Assembly: GCA_964413535.1 (NCBI GenBank) | Contig: CAYPTB010000045.1 | Coordinates: forward strand, 66,054-130,053 | DNA: 64,000 nucleotides | Origin: CAYPTB01 sp964413535 | GTDB taxonomy: Bacteria; Planctomycetota; UBA1135; GCA-002686595 | Direction of reading: 5' to 3' | The notes under the pieces: model-generated | The model's input: the letters and a program-made list of their open reading frames with translations, nothing else | What the model was told of the DNA's origin: nothing | Databases searched by the model: none | Position numbers and translations under genes: made by a program | Shown: positions 8,186 through 15,837 of the stretch, piece after piece | Numbering within the stretch: position 1 is the first letter of the stretch | Layout of the letters: each line of letters starts with the position of its first letter

Positions 8186-10587
8186 CGTTCCTCACCACGA
8201 CGCCCATCCGGGTCAAGGTCGCCCTCGTCATCCTGATGACGTGCTCGTTGACCCTCGCCGCGTCGACGATCCTCCAGATCGTCACGCAATGGAGGGCCGC
8301 GGAGACGGAGCAGTACGAATCCATTCGCATCGCCGCCGACACGGTCGGCCGCAACTGCGCCTCCGCGCTCGTCTTCGACGACCACGACTACGCCTCGCGC
8401 GCGCTGCTGGACCTCCGCCACGAGGAGTCGATCGACTCGGTGACGGTCTTCACCGCTGACCGGCGGCCGTTCGCGGCGTGGAAGGCTTCCTCGGCGGTCG
8501 CCGAGATCGACGCAGCCACGACCGAAGTGGGCGAGGTCTGGAACGGCGACAGCCTCGTCGTCACGCGCGCGATCCGGGAGGACGACGACGCGATCATCGG
8601 CTGGATCGTCGTCCGATCGAGCCTCACCGAGCTCCGTTCCCAGATCGTGCGGGCGGCGTCGCGCGCGGGCGTGCTGGCCCTCATCGGCCTGTTGATCGCC
8701 ACCGGCCTCGCTCTGTGGGTCAGCCGCTGGATCGCGGAGCCCATCCTGGACCTCGCCAAGTCCGCCGAACGGGTCGAGCACGAGAACGATTTCTCCCTGC
8801 GCGTGGTGAAGCGCTCGAACGACGAGCTCGGCGTACTCGTCGACTCGTTCAACCGCATGCTCGGTCGCATCCAGACGCGCGACGAGGCCCTCTCGAAGCA
8901 CAGCGACCAGCTCGAGGAGATCGTCCTCGCGCGGACGACGGAGCTCGTCGCGGCGAACGAGCAGCTCTTCGTCGCGAAGGAGCTCGCCGAAGAGGGCGCG
9001 CGGGCCAAGGCCGAGTTCCTGGCGAACATGAGCCACGAGATCCGCACGCCGATGAACGGCGTGATCGGCATGACCGGTCTCCTGCTCGAGACCCAGCTCG
9101 ACGACGAGCAGAAGGACATGCTCGAGACGGTCCGCAAGTGCGGGGACCAGCTCCTGGCGCTCATCAACGACGTCCTGGATTTCTCGAAGATCGCAGCGGG
9201 GCGCATGGATCTCGAGGAGATCGACTTCAACCTGCGGGCGCTGATCGAGGACCTCGGCGACATCTTCGCGCCGCGCTATCACGAGAAGGGCCTCGAGCTC
9301 GTCTGCTTGGTTCACAGCGGCTTGCCCGTGTTGCTGCGCGGCGATCCGTCGCGCCTGCGACAGATCCTCACCAACCTCCTGGCCAACGCGCTCAAGTTCA
9401 CGGAGGCGGGCGAAGTGCAGCTCGACGTCGCCGTCACGTCGGAGGACGAGGCGAAGGCGGAGATCGAGATCACCGTGCGCGACACGGGTATCGGGATCCC
9501 GGCGGACCGCATCGCCAATCTGTTCACCGCCTTCACGCAAGTCGACGCGTCGACGACGCGGCGCTACGGGGGCACTGGACTCGGCCTCAGCATCAGCTCG
9601 AAGCTCGCCTCTCTCATGGGGGGAACGATCGCGGTCGAGAGCATCGAGGGAGCGGGGAGCACGTTCATCGTCCGCCTTCCGTTCACGAAACAGGAGGAAG
9701 CGGTGGAGCGGTCACCCGCCGACGCGGTGGTGCTCCACAACCTGCGCGTGGTCGTCCTGGACGACAACGAGACGAACCGCGAGATCCTCTCGCGGCAGTT
9801 GCGCTCCTGGAGCTGCAACGTCGTGACCTTCTCCGATCCGCGCGGCGCCCTGGCTCACATCGGCCGCATGACGAGTCCTACGGAGCGACCCGGCTTGATC
9901 CTGCTCGACTTCCAGATGGTCGGCATGGATGGCCTCGAGATGTGCGGGAAGCTGCGCGAGATGGAGCACCTGAAAACCATCCCGATCCTCCTGCTCACGT
10001 CGGTCTCGTTCCACGGACGCCGGGATGCGCTCGAGAGCTTCGGCGCTTCGGGACAGCTCACGAAGCCGGTCAAGCAGTCGCAGCTCAAGGCGCATATCCT
10101 CACGGTGCTCGGCAGCTTCGAGTCGCGGTATTCCGAGTCCACGCCGATGGTCAACGACTACGGCGTCTCCGCCAAGGTGCGCCGCGAACGGAAGCGGATC
10201 CTGGTCGTCGAGGACAACGCCGTGAACCAGCGCGTCGCGGCCGCGCTGATCGATCGCGTCGGACACTCGTGCGAGATCGCGAACGACGGCAAGGAAGCCA
10301 TCTCCGCACTCCGACGCATTCCCTTCGACCTCGTCCTGATGGACTGCCAGATGCCCGTCATGGACGGCTACGAGGCCAGCCGCGCCATCCGGGAGCTCGA
10401 GACCCGGATCGGAGGGCACATCCCCATCGTCGCCATGACCGCGAACGCGATGGAAGGCGACCGCGAGAAGTGCCTTGCCGCCGGAATGGACGACTACATC
10501 GCCAAACCCGTCACGAGCAAGGAGCTCTACGCGAAGCTCGAGCATTGGCTCGATCGATCGCGAGATCGATTGGATCGTTCGGCGTGA
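8182..10587 (+). CDS. Hybrid sensor histidine kinase with two receiver domains
   Basis: This 801-residue inner-membrane signalling protein has TM helix 1 at about 12-32 and a periplasmic CHASE8-like region at about 35-155. TM helix 2 is at about 160-180 and HAMP at about 180-232, followed by a coiled coil. HisKA carries His285 in 'MSHEIRTPMNG'. The ATPase domain has 'NLLANALKFTEAGEV', 'DTGIGIP' and 'GTGLGLSIS'. Two receiver domains follow: REC1 has Asp576 and Lys628, REC2 has Asp721 ('MDCQMPVMDGYEA') and Lys775. There is no HPt domain or DNA-binding output in the protein or its neighbours, so output must go elsewhere. It overlaps the YfiR-family gene by four bases and is followed five bases later by a TonB-dependent receptor. 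Confidence 0.95.
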   Translation: MTFLTTTPIRVKVALVILMTCSLTLAASTILQIVTQWRAAETEQYESIRIAADTVGRNCASALVFDDHDYASRALLDLRHEESIDSVTVFTADRRPFAAWKASSAVAEIDAATTEVGEVWNGDSLVVTRAIREDDDAIIGWIVVRSSLTELRSQIVRAASRAGVLALIGLLIATGLALWVSRWIAEPILDLAKSAERVEHENDFSLRVVKRSNDELGVLVDSFNRMLGRIQTRDEALSKHSDQLEEIVLARTTELVAANEQLFVAKELAEEGARAKAEFLANMSHEIRTPMNGVIGMTGLLLETQLDDEQKDMLETVRKCGDQLLALINDVLDFSKIAAGRMDLEEIDFNLRALIEDLGDIFAPRYHEKGLELVCLVHSGLPVLLRGDPSRLRQILTNLLANALKFTEAGEVQLDVAVTSEDEAKAEIEITVRDTGIGIPADRIANLFTAFTQVDASTTRRYGGTGLGLSISSKLASLMGGTIAVESIEGAGSTFIVRLPFTKQEEAVERSPADAVVLHNLRVVVLDDNETNREILSRQLRSWSCNVVTFSDPRGALAHIGRMTSPTERPGLILLDFQMVGMDGLEMCGKLREMEHLKTIPILLLTSVSFHGRRDALESFGASGQLTKPVKQSQLKAHILTVLGSFESRYSESTPMVNDYGVSAKVRRERKRILVVEDNAVNQRVAAALIDRVGHSCEIANDGKEAISALRRIPFDLVLMDCQMPVMDGYEASRAIRELETRIGGHIPIVAMTANAMEGDREKCLAAGMDDYIAKPVTSKELYAKLEHWLDRSRDRLDRSA

Positions 10588-10592
10588 ACCCC

Positions 10593-12536
10593 ATGAAGCA
10601 ACCGATCCCCGCCCTGCATGCGAGACCCCGAGCCGCGATCTTCGCGATCGCCGCCGCCGTGCTCCTACTCATGCGGCCTTCCAGCGCGAGCCCCGGGACG
10701 CCCGACGATCTCTCCGACGTCGACCTCACCGAGCTGAGCCTCGAAGAGCTCCTGAACATGGAGGTCACCATCTCGCGGAGCACGCAGAAGCTCTCGAGCG
10801 TTCCGGGCGCCGTCTACGTGCTGACGGGCGACGAGATCCGCCGCGCCGGCCACACCTCCATCCAGGAGGCCATGCGCATGGTGCCCGGCTTCTACGTCTC
10901 GAACTGGACGACGGCGACCTGGGACGTCACCTCGCGCGGTTTCGGTCCCGGGACGAGCCCCATCAACCTGGCGTTCCTGAACCAGCTCCTCGTACTCGTC
11001 GACGGCGTCGTCGTGTACACGCCGCTCTTCGCCGGCGCGTGGTGGCCGCTCCAGGACGTCGACATGGACGACATCGACCGCATCGAGATCATGCGCGGTC
11101 CGGGCGGCATCCTGTGGGGATCCAACGCGGTCCACGGCGTCGTCCACGTGATCACGAAGAAGGCCGGGGACACGCAGGGCGTGCGCGTCAGCGGGCGCTT
11201 GCAGACGGACGAGTGGCACGGGAGCGGCCGCTTCGGCGGCGAGCTCGGAGAGGACTCCCACTACCGCGTGTACTTGCGATCGTCGCGCTACGACACGCAC
11301 GACAACCCGTTCATGGGGTTCAGCCAGGACTGGGGCATCGACACCGTGGGCATGCGCTTCGACTGGGGCGCGCAGGAGGAGCGGCACAACGTCGTTTGGG
11401 GTCGCGCCTACTCGGGCGACTTCGACGACATCGGCTACGTCGGCGGGCTCGGCTACGTGGGCGTCGAGGACGACAAGGAGGGCTTCCAGGTCTACGGGAG
11501 CACGACCAGCGCCGACGGGAAGGGAACGCTCTCCTCGTGGATCTCCCAGGACAGGCAGAATCTCTCCACCGAGCTCGACATCGACATCACGAGCTTCGAC
11601 GTCGAGTACAAGCACGACTTCCAGTTCTCGGAGAACCGCCATATGGTCGCCGGCGTCGGCTATCGGCTGGTGAAGAGCGACCTGGAGGGAGACGACCCGC
11701 TCTTCCTCGCCTTCGATCCCGAGGAGCAGACTCAGAACGTCTTCCGGCTGTTCGGAGTACACACGTGGACGATTCCCGAGTGGAAGACGGACTTCCTCCT
11801 CGGCGCGCAGCTCGAGCACAACGACTTCACCCAGTTCGAGATCCAGCCCACGGCTCGCGCCACGTGGAGGCCGGCCGAGGGCTTCGCCACGTGGGTGGCC
11901 GTGACGCACAGCACGCGCACGCCCTCGCTCGAGGAGGTTAGCCTCTCGCAGACGAGCATCCTCGCCGGCGACAGCGGCTTCGAGTCCGAAACGACCAACG
12001 CCTACGAGATCGGCGTGCGCAAGCAGCTCAACGAGTACGCCGTGGCGGACGTCGCCCTGTTCTACAACGACTACGACGACCTGCGTTTCGAAGACTTCGG
12101 CACCGGTCTGATCAACAACGAGCAGGAGGGCGAAGCCTACGGGGTCGAGGTCGCACTCGACCTGAAGCCGTCCGAGCGCTGGAGCTTGCGCAGCGCCTAC
12201 TCGCTGATCGCCGGCAAGTACGAGAGCAAGATCGACGGTGCCGACGACAACGCGGACGAGTACCACCCCCGCAACCAGGTCAACCTGCGCTCGTACTTCG
12301 ACCTCGCCGAACACTGGGAGCTCGACACGGCTGCCTACTTCGTGCGCGGCTTCGGCGACGACTTCGACATCGCCAACCGCTGGCGCCTCGACGCCCGCAT
12401 CGGCTGGAACCCGAGCGACGAGTTGAAGCTCTACGTGGGCGCCCAGCAGCTCAACTCGTCCACCGAGTCCGAGTTCGACCAGTTCGACCACCTCCGCCGC
12501 CAGTTCTTCGTCGGCCTGACCTGGACGCCGCGCTGA
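10593..12536 (+). CDS. TonB-dependent outer-membrane receptor
   Basis: This 647-residue protein has a signal peptide (about residues 1-33) and a short 'DLSDVDLTELSLEELLNMEV' segment often seen before the plug in this subclass. The plug domain includes 'GAVYVLTGDEIRRAGHTSIQ', 'LVLVDGVVVYTPLF' and 'IDRIEIMRGPGGILWGSNAV', and a beta-barrel ends in 'RQFFVGLTWTPR'. Such receptors move large or scarce ligands across the outer membrane using TonB energy. The ATG at 10593 was chosen; an in-frame GTG at 10584 is possible. Linkage to a YfiR protein and a hybrid kinase suggests receptor-coupled sensing. The ligand is unknown. The palindromic repeat begins two bases after the stop. Confidence 0.92.
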   Translation: MKQPIPALHARPRAAIFAIAAAVLLLMRPSSASPGTPDDLSDVDLTELSLEELLNMEVTISRSTQKLSSVPGAVYVLTGDEIRRAGHTSIQEAMRMVPGFYVSNWTTATWDVTSRGFGPGTSPINLAFLNQLLVLVDGVVVYTPLFAGAWWPLQDVDMDDIDRIEIMRGPGGILWGSNAVHGVVHVITKKAGDTQGVRVSGRLQTDEWHGSGRFGGELGEDSHYRVYLRSSRYDTHDNPFMGFSQDWGIDTVGMRFDWGAQEERHNVVWGRAYSGDFDDIGYVGGLGYVGVEDDKEGFQVYGSTTSADGKGTLSSWISQDRQNLSTELDIDITSFDVEYKHDFQFSENRHMVAGVGYRLVKSDLEGDDPLFLAFDPEEQTQNVFRLFGVHTWTIPEWKTDFLLGAQLEHNDFTQFEIQPTARATWRPAEGFATWVAVTHSTRTPSLEEVSLSQTSILAGDSGFESETTNAYEIGVRKQLNEYAVADVALFYNDYDDLRFEDFGTGLINNEQEGEAYGVEVALDLKPSERWSLRSAYSLIAGKYESKIDGADDNADEYHPRNQVNLRSYFDLAEHWELDTAAYFVRGFGDDFDIANRWRLDARIGWNPSDELKLYVGAQQLNSSTESEFDQFDHLRRQFFVGLTWTPR

Positions 12537-12538
12537 GG

Positions 12539-12647
12539 CGGTGAATACGGAGCCAGTCCAATTCTTCACCTCTCCGCGCCGGCGCGCCGGAGGGTCGATC
12601 GGCTCTGCGCGGAGAGGTGAAGAATTGGACTGGCTCCGTATTCACCG
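12539..12647. repeat. Palindromic repeat element, copy 2
   Basis: Perfect 40-base inverted arms (12539-12578 and 12608-12647) flank a 29-base loop with an internal CCGGCGCGCCGG palindrome. The core matches the copy at 6790-6894. The outermost bases differ between copies (CG before GAATACGG in copy 1, CGGT before it here) yet are complementary within each copy. The element sits immediately after the receptor stop and 20 bases before the next start, so it could form a strong transcript-ending hairpin. Confidence 0.92.
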
Positions 12648-12667
12648 CCGTATACCGTGGTCGGCCG

Positions 12668-13738
12668 ATGAGTACCGAGCCGTCGCTCAGGCGCCGTAGG
12701 GCGCTCGTCATCGCCGTCGACGTGGTCGTGATCGCGCTCGTGCTCGCGGGGGCGGAGTTCGCGCTGCGCGTCCGTTCCGAGGGTGGCGCGGCGGCTGCCT
12801 GGGCTTCGTTCTTCGGAGGGAGCGTGCGGCTCGCATCCCACGGCGAGTCCGATTGGTTGGAGCCGCACCCCGTCCTCGGCTACCGGCTCAACACGGAGCA
12901 CGAGCCCGTGAACTCGCTCGGTATCCGCCACGGCGAGCTCTCGGCCGAGCGCCCTGCGAATTCGTTCCGCATGCTCGTCCTCGGCGACTCGATCTCGTGG
13001 CAGCAGGAGGGCTGGGTCGGCGTGCTCGCGCGCGAGCTCTCCGACTCCGATCGCACGCTCGAGGTCGTGAACGCGGCGATCCCCGGATACACGACGCACC
13101 AGGAGCGCTTGCTCTTCGAGACCGGCCTCGCGGCGACGCGTCCCGACCTCGTCCTGCTCCAATATTGTTTCAACGACAACCACGAGTTCCTCCACGAGCT
13201 CACGGACGACGGTCGCTGGCTCGTGCGGCGCGACGCGAAGCAGGCGCTCGTTCCCGAAGGCGACGGCTTGCTCGCGTGGTTGTCGCGCCGGAGCTACCTC
13301 GCGTTCGAGGTTCGCAAGCGGCTGTACCTCGCCGGCCTCGAGCACGACGGATCGTTTCCATGGGAATCGAATCCCGATTTCGCCCCGGCCTGGCAGAGAT
13401 CGAGCTGGGAACGCCAGGAGACCGAGCTCGCGCTGCTGCGCGACGCCGCGCAAGCGGTCGGGTCCGAGCTCGTCGTCGTCGCCGTGCCCTACGAGCTCCA
13501 GATCGCCGCGAAGTACCTCGAGCGCGACCGCGAGTACGTGCTCTTCCCACAGCACGAGCTCACGCGCGTGTGCGTCGAGCTGGGTCTGCGCGTCCTCGAC
13601 GTCCAGCCGGCGTTCGAGCGCGAACGCGACGCGGTGCTCTACGTCGAGGGCGATCCCGTGCACTTGTCGCCCGCTGGTCACACCGTTCTCGCCCGCGAGG
13701 TCGAGGCGTTCCTCGAGCGCGAGGGGCTGCGGCCGTAG
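12668..13738 (+). CDS. SGNH/GDSL-type hydrolase, membrane-anchored
   Basis: This 356-residue protein has an N-terminal TM helix (about residues 12-30). The SGNH block I is 'MLVLGDSISWQQEG' with the nucleophilic Ser, a central 'AAIPGYTTHQER' carries the Gly block, 'LQYCFNDN' matches the Asn block, and 'GDPVHLSPAGH' supplies the Asp-His pair near the C-terminus. The family comprises esterases and acyl transfer enzymes; several act on extracytoplasmic polysaccharides. The first ATG of the frame (12617) lies inside the palindromic element, so the ATG at 12668 was chosen. It is followed 36 bases later by a large membrane protein. Substrate unknown. Confidence 0.85.
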   Translation: MSTEPSLRRRRALVIAVDVVVIALVLAGAEFALRVRSEGGAAAAWASFFGGSVRLASHGESDWLEPHPVLGYRLNTEHEPVNSLGIRHGELSAERPANSFRMLVLGDSISWQQEGWVGVLARELSDSDRTLEVVNAAIPGYTTHQERLLFETGLAATRPDLVLLQYCFNDNHEFLHELTDDGRWLVRRDAKQALVPEGDGLLAWLSRRSYLAFEVRKRLYLAGLEHDGSFPWESNPDFAPAWQRSSWERQETELALLRDAAQAVGSELVVVAVPYELQIAAKYLERDREYVLFPQHELTRVCVELGLRVLDVQPAFERERDAVLYVEGDPVHLSPAGHTVLAREVEAFLEREGLRP

Positions 13739-13774
13739 TCCGGGCGACCGAGCCCCCGTACAATCCCGCCGCGA

Positions 13775-15685
13775 ATGCGCGCGCCGAAGTCCATCGATCC
13801 CGCTTGGTTCGCACTCTTCGCGGCCATCGGTGTGCGCACCCTGCTGGGCTTCTCGCGCCTCGACGACGGGTCGCCGTTCCAGAACTACACGGCGAACATC
13901 GCCGTTGCGGTGCTGAAGGGGCTTCCGCTCGAGCTCGCCGAGCTCCCGATCATCCCGCACAACCGCGGATCGATGCTGGTCGGTCTCGCATCCGTCCCGC
14001 TCGTCGCTCTCCTCGGTAACACCCTGATCGCGATCAAGGCGCAGGCCATCCTGCACTCGGGCGCCACGGCCTTCCTCTTCGCGCGCATCGTCGATCGGAA
14101 CGCGGGGAGCTGCTCGCGCCCCGCAGCTTGGGCCGCCGCGCTGCTCTACGCCTTCCTTCCGCCGTCGTTCCAGATCCTCGACGTGATGCCGCTCGGCAGC
14201 CACGTCGACACGCTGCTCTTCGACTTCGCGGCCCTCGCCTATCTGCTCACCTGGACGAAGGGCGAGCCGACCCGCGCGCGACGTGCCTTCGCCCTCGGGC
14301 TCACGGCGGGACTCGGCACGTTCTTCAGCCTGCACTTCCTCGTCGTGCTGCCCGCGCTGTTCGTCGCTTGGTGGGCCCTCGACCGGCGCTTCTTCCTGCG
14401 ACCCGCTGCTCTCGCATTCCTGCCGGGGGCGGCGCTCACGTTCACGCCTTCCTTCCTGTTCATGTCGCGGGCCGCGCAGATCACGCAGCTCGTCAATCGG
14501 CCGATCGAGAATCGCTTCGCCGCCATCGAGGAGGTGCCGCTGCGCTTCGTCGAAGCCCTCCTGCGCGACGTGCCGGATGCGTGGTTGTTCGACCTGCACG
14601 GGGTGGGCTGGGCGCGCCCCCTGTTCGCCGTGACGGTCCTCGCCGGCCTGCTCCTGCTCCTTCCGCGCCTGTGCCGCCGCGAGCCGTGCGCGCTGTTCTT
14701 CGCCTCCTACCCGCTGCTCCTGCTGGGCGCGTACTCGGCGATGTACTTCGAGATGAACTTCGAAGGCAAGAGCGGGATCGGCACGCGGCAGATCTCGCCG
14801 CTCATCCCGTGCTTCGCGGCCTGGATCGCCCTCGGCTTCGGCGAACTCGTCGCGCGCGGAAGAACGTTGCCGGCCGGACTCTTCCTCGCCGGAGGCCTGA
14901 TCGCGGGAGTCGGCGGGGTGGCTGCGCTCGTGAACTTGCGCGTGCCCACCGGCCAGCCTCCGGCGCGCGGCAGCCGATTCGCCTTGTTCAAGGATCACGT
15001 CGAGCATGCCTCCGCCGGCGACCCGCTGCGCATGCTCGCGTGGCTGGAGCGTCTCGAGCCCGACTGGTCGGGCTTCCGACCGCTCGCGCTGAACACGATC
15101 CACTGGCGGCGCGAGCTGTGGCGCTTCCCGGAGGACTTCGCAGAAGACGTGCGCGCCGCCGCCGCCGGAGATCCGCTCCTCGCACCGTTCCATCTCGTCT
15201 CGATCGGACGCGCTCTCGGGAAGGACCCCGACCTCCCGCGGTTCGCGCATCCGCTGCTCGAGACCTTCGACTCGGCGACAAGGCGCTGGGTGCTGCTCGG
15301 TCTCGGCCAGACCCTGGGCTCGAACACGACCGTGGCGCTCCTGATGCACCGCGCGCGCGGCAAGGGTCTCGCCGCGCTCGGTCCCATCCTGCAGCAGATA
15401 CGGGAGGAGTCGCCCGGGGCGCTCACGATCGCCGAGGGAATGGGCTTCCAGTTCGGCGACAACGTGACGCCTTACGACGGGTTCTTCGACGAGCTCCTGC
15501 CGGTGCTCCAGCGCTTCGCCCCGGCGCCGCGCCGCGCTTTCCTGCGCGGCATGGGCTGGGGCTACCGCATGCACTTCGTCGAGGCGACCTACGAGCTCCC
15601 GACGTACCTCGCCTTCTACGAGAAGCTCGGTCCAGAGGAGGAAGCGGCCCTGCGCGAAGGCCTGACGTGGGGCGGGGCGCCGTGA
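13775..15685 (+). CDS. Large polytopic membrane protein, possible GT-C-like glycosyltransferase
   Basis: This 636-residue protein has about nine to ten hydrophobic helices in its first 420 residues, including 'AWFALFAAIGVRTLLGFS', 'LLVALPALFVAWW'-like stretches and 'ALFFASYPLLLLGAYSAMYF'. A soluble C-terminal half follows, with aromatic and Arg-rich segments. The topology and the acidic first loop ('FSRLDDGSPFQNYTAN') recall PMT/GT39-type lipid-linked sugar transferases, but no diagnostic motif is certain. It follows the SGNH hydrolase by 36 bases and may share its transcript. Function is unassigned; the GT-C idea is an inference from topology. Confidence 0.6.
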   Translation: MRAPKSIDPAWFALFAAIGVRTLLGFSRLDDGSPFQNYTANIAVAVLKGLPLELAELPIIPHNRGSMLVGLASVPLVALLGNTLIAIKAQAILHSGATAFLFARIVDRNAGSCSRPAAWAAALLYAFLPPSFQILDVMPLGSHVDTLLFDFAALAYLLTWTKGEPTRARRAFALGLTAGLGTFFSLHFLVVLPALFVAWWALDRRFFLRPAALAFLPGAALTFTPSFLFMSRAAQITQLVNRPIENRFAAIEEVPLRFVEALLRDVPDAWLFDLHGVGWARPLFAVTVLAGLLLLLPRLCRREPCALFFASYPLLLLGAYSAMYFEMNFEGKSGIGTRQISPLIPCFAAWIALGFGELVARGRTLPAGLFLAGGLIAGVGGVAALVNLRVPTGQPPARGSRFALFKDHVEHASAGDPLRMLAWLERLEPDWSGFRPLALNTIHWRRELWRFPEDFAEDVRAAAAGDPLLAPFHLVSIGRALGKDPDLPRFAHPLLETFDSATRRWVLLGLGQTLGSNTTVALLMHRARGKGLAALGPILQQIREESPGALTIAEGMGFQFGDNVTPYDGFFDELLPVLQRFAPAPRRAFLRGMGWGYRMHFVEATYELPTYLAFYEKLGPEEEAALREGLTWGGAP

Positions 15686-15837
15686 CGAGCGAGTGCCCCT
15701 CGTCGCAACCGACCTGAGCCTGCGCGCACGACGACCTAGATCGTCGGCATGCCGTCCGCGACAAGGGGTCCCGTTCTTGCACGGGCGATCCAACCGCTCC
15801 AGACTCTGGTCCCGGAACCGCAACGGAAGGAGACCAG
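15686..15837 (+). promoter_or_regulatory. Leader region of the methyltransferase-ATPase-nuclease operon
   Basis: These 152 non-coding bases precede the TTG-initiated methyltransferase gene. A GGAAGGAG ribosome binding site lies at about 15825-15832, six bases before TTG, and decides that start. No clear -35/-10 pair or operator is visible to me, though a promoter for the operon is expected here. Confidence 0.4.

Noticed and set aside
12617..12667. Earlier start of the SGNH hydrolase within the palindromic repeat
   Set aside because: The 17 extra residues are encoded by repeat sequence and have no family similarity; ATG at 12668 precedes the membrane helix directly.
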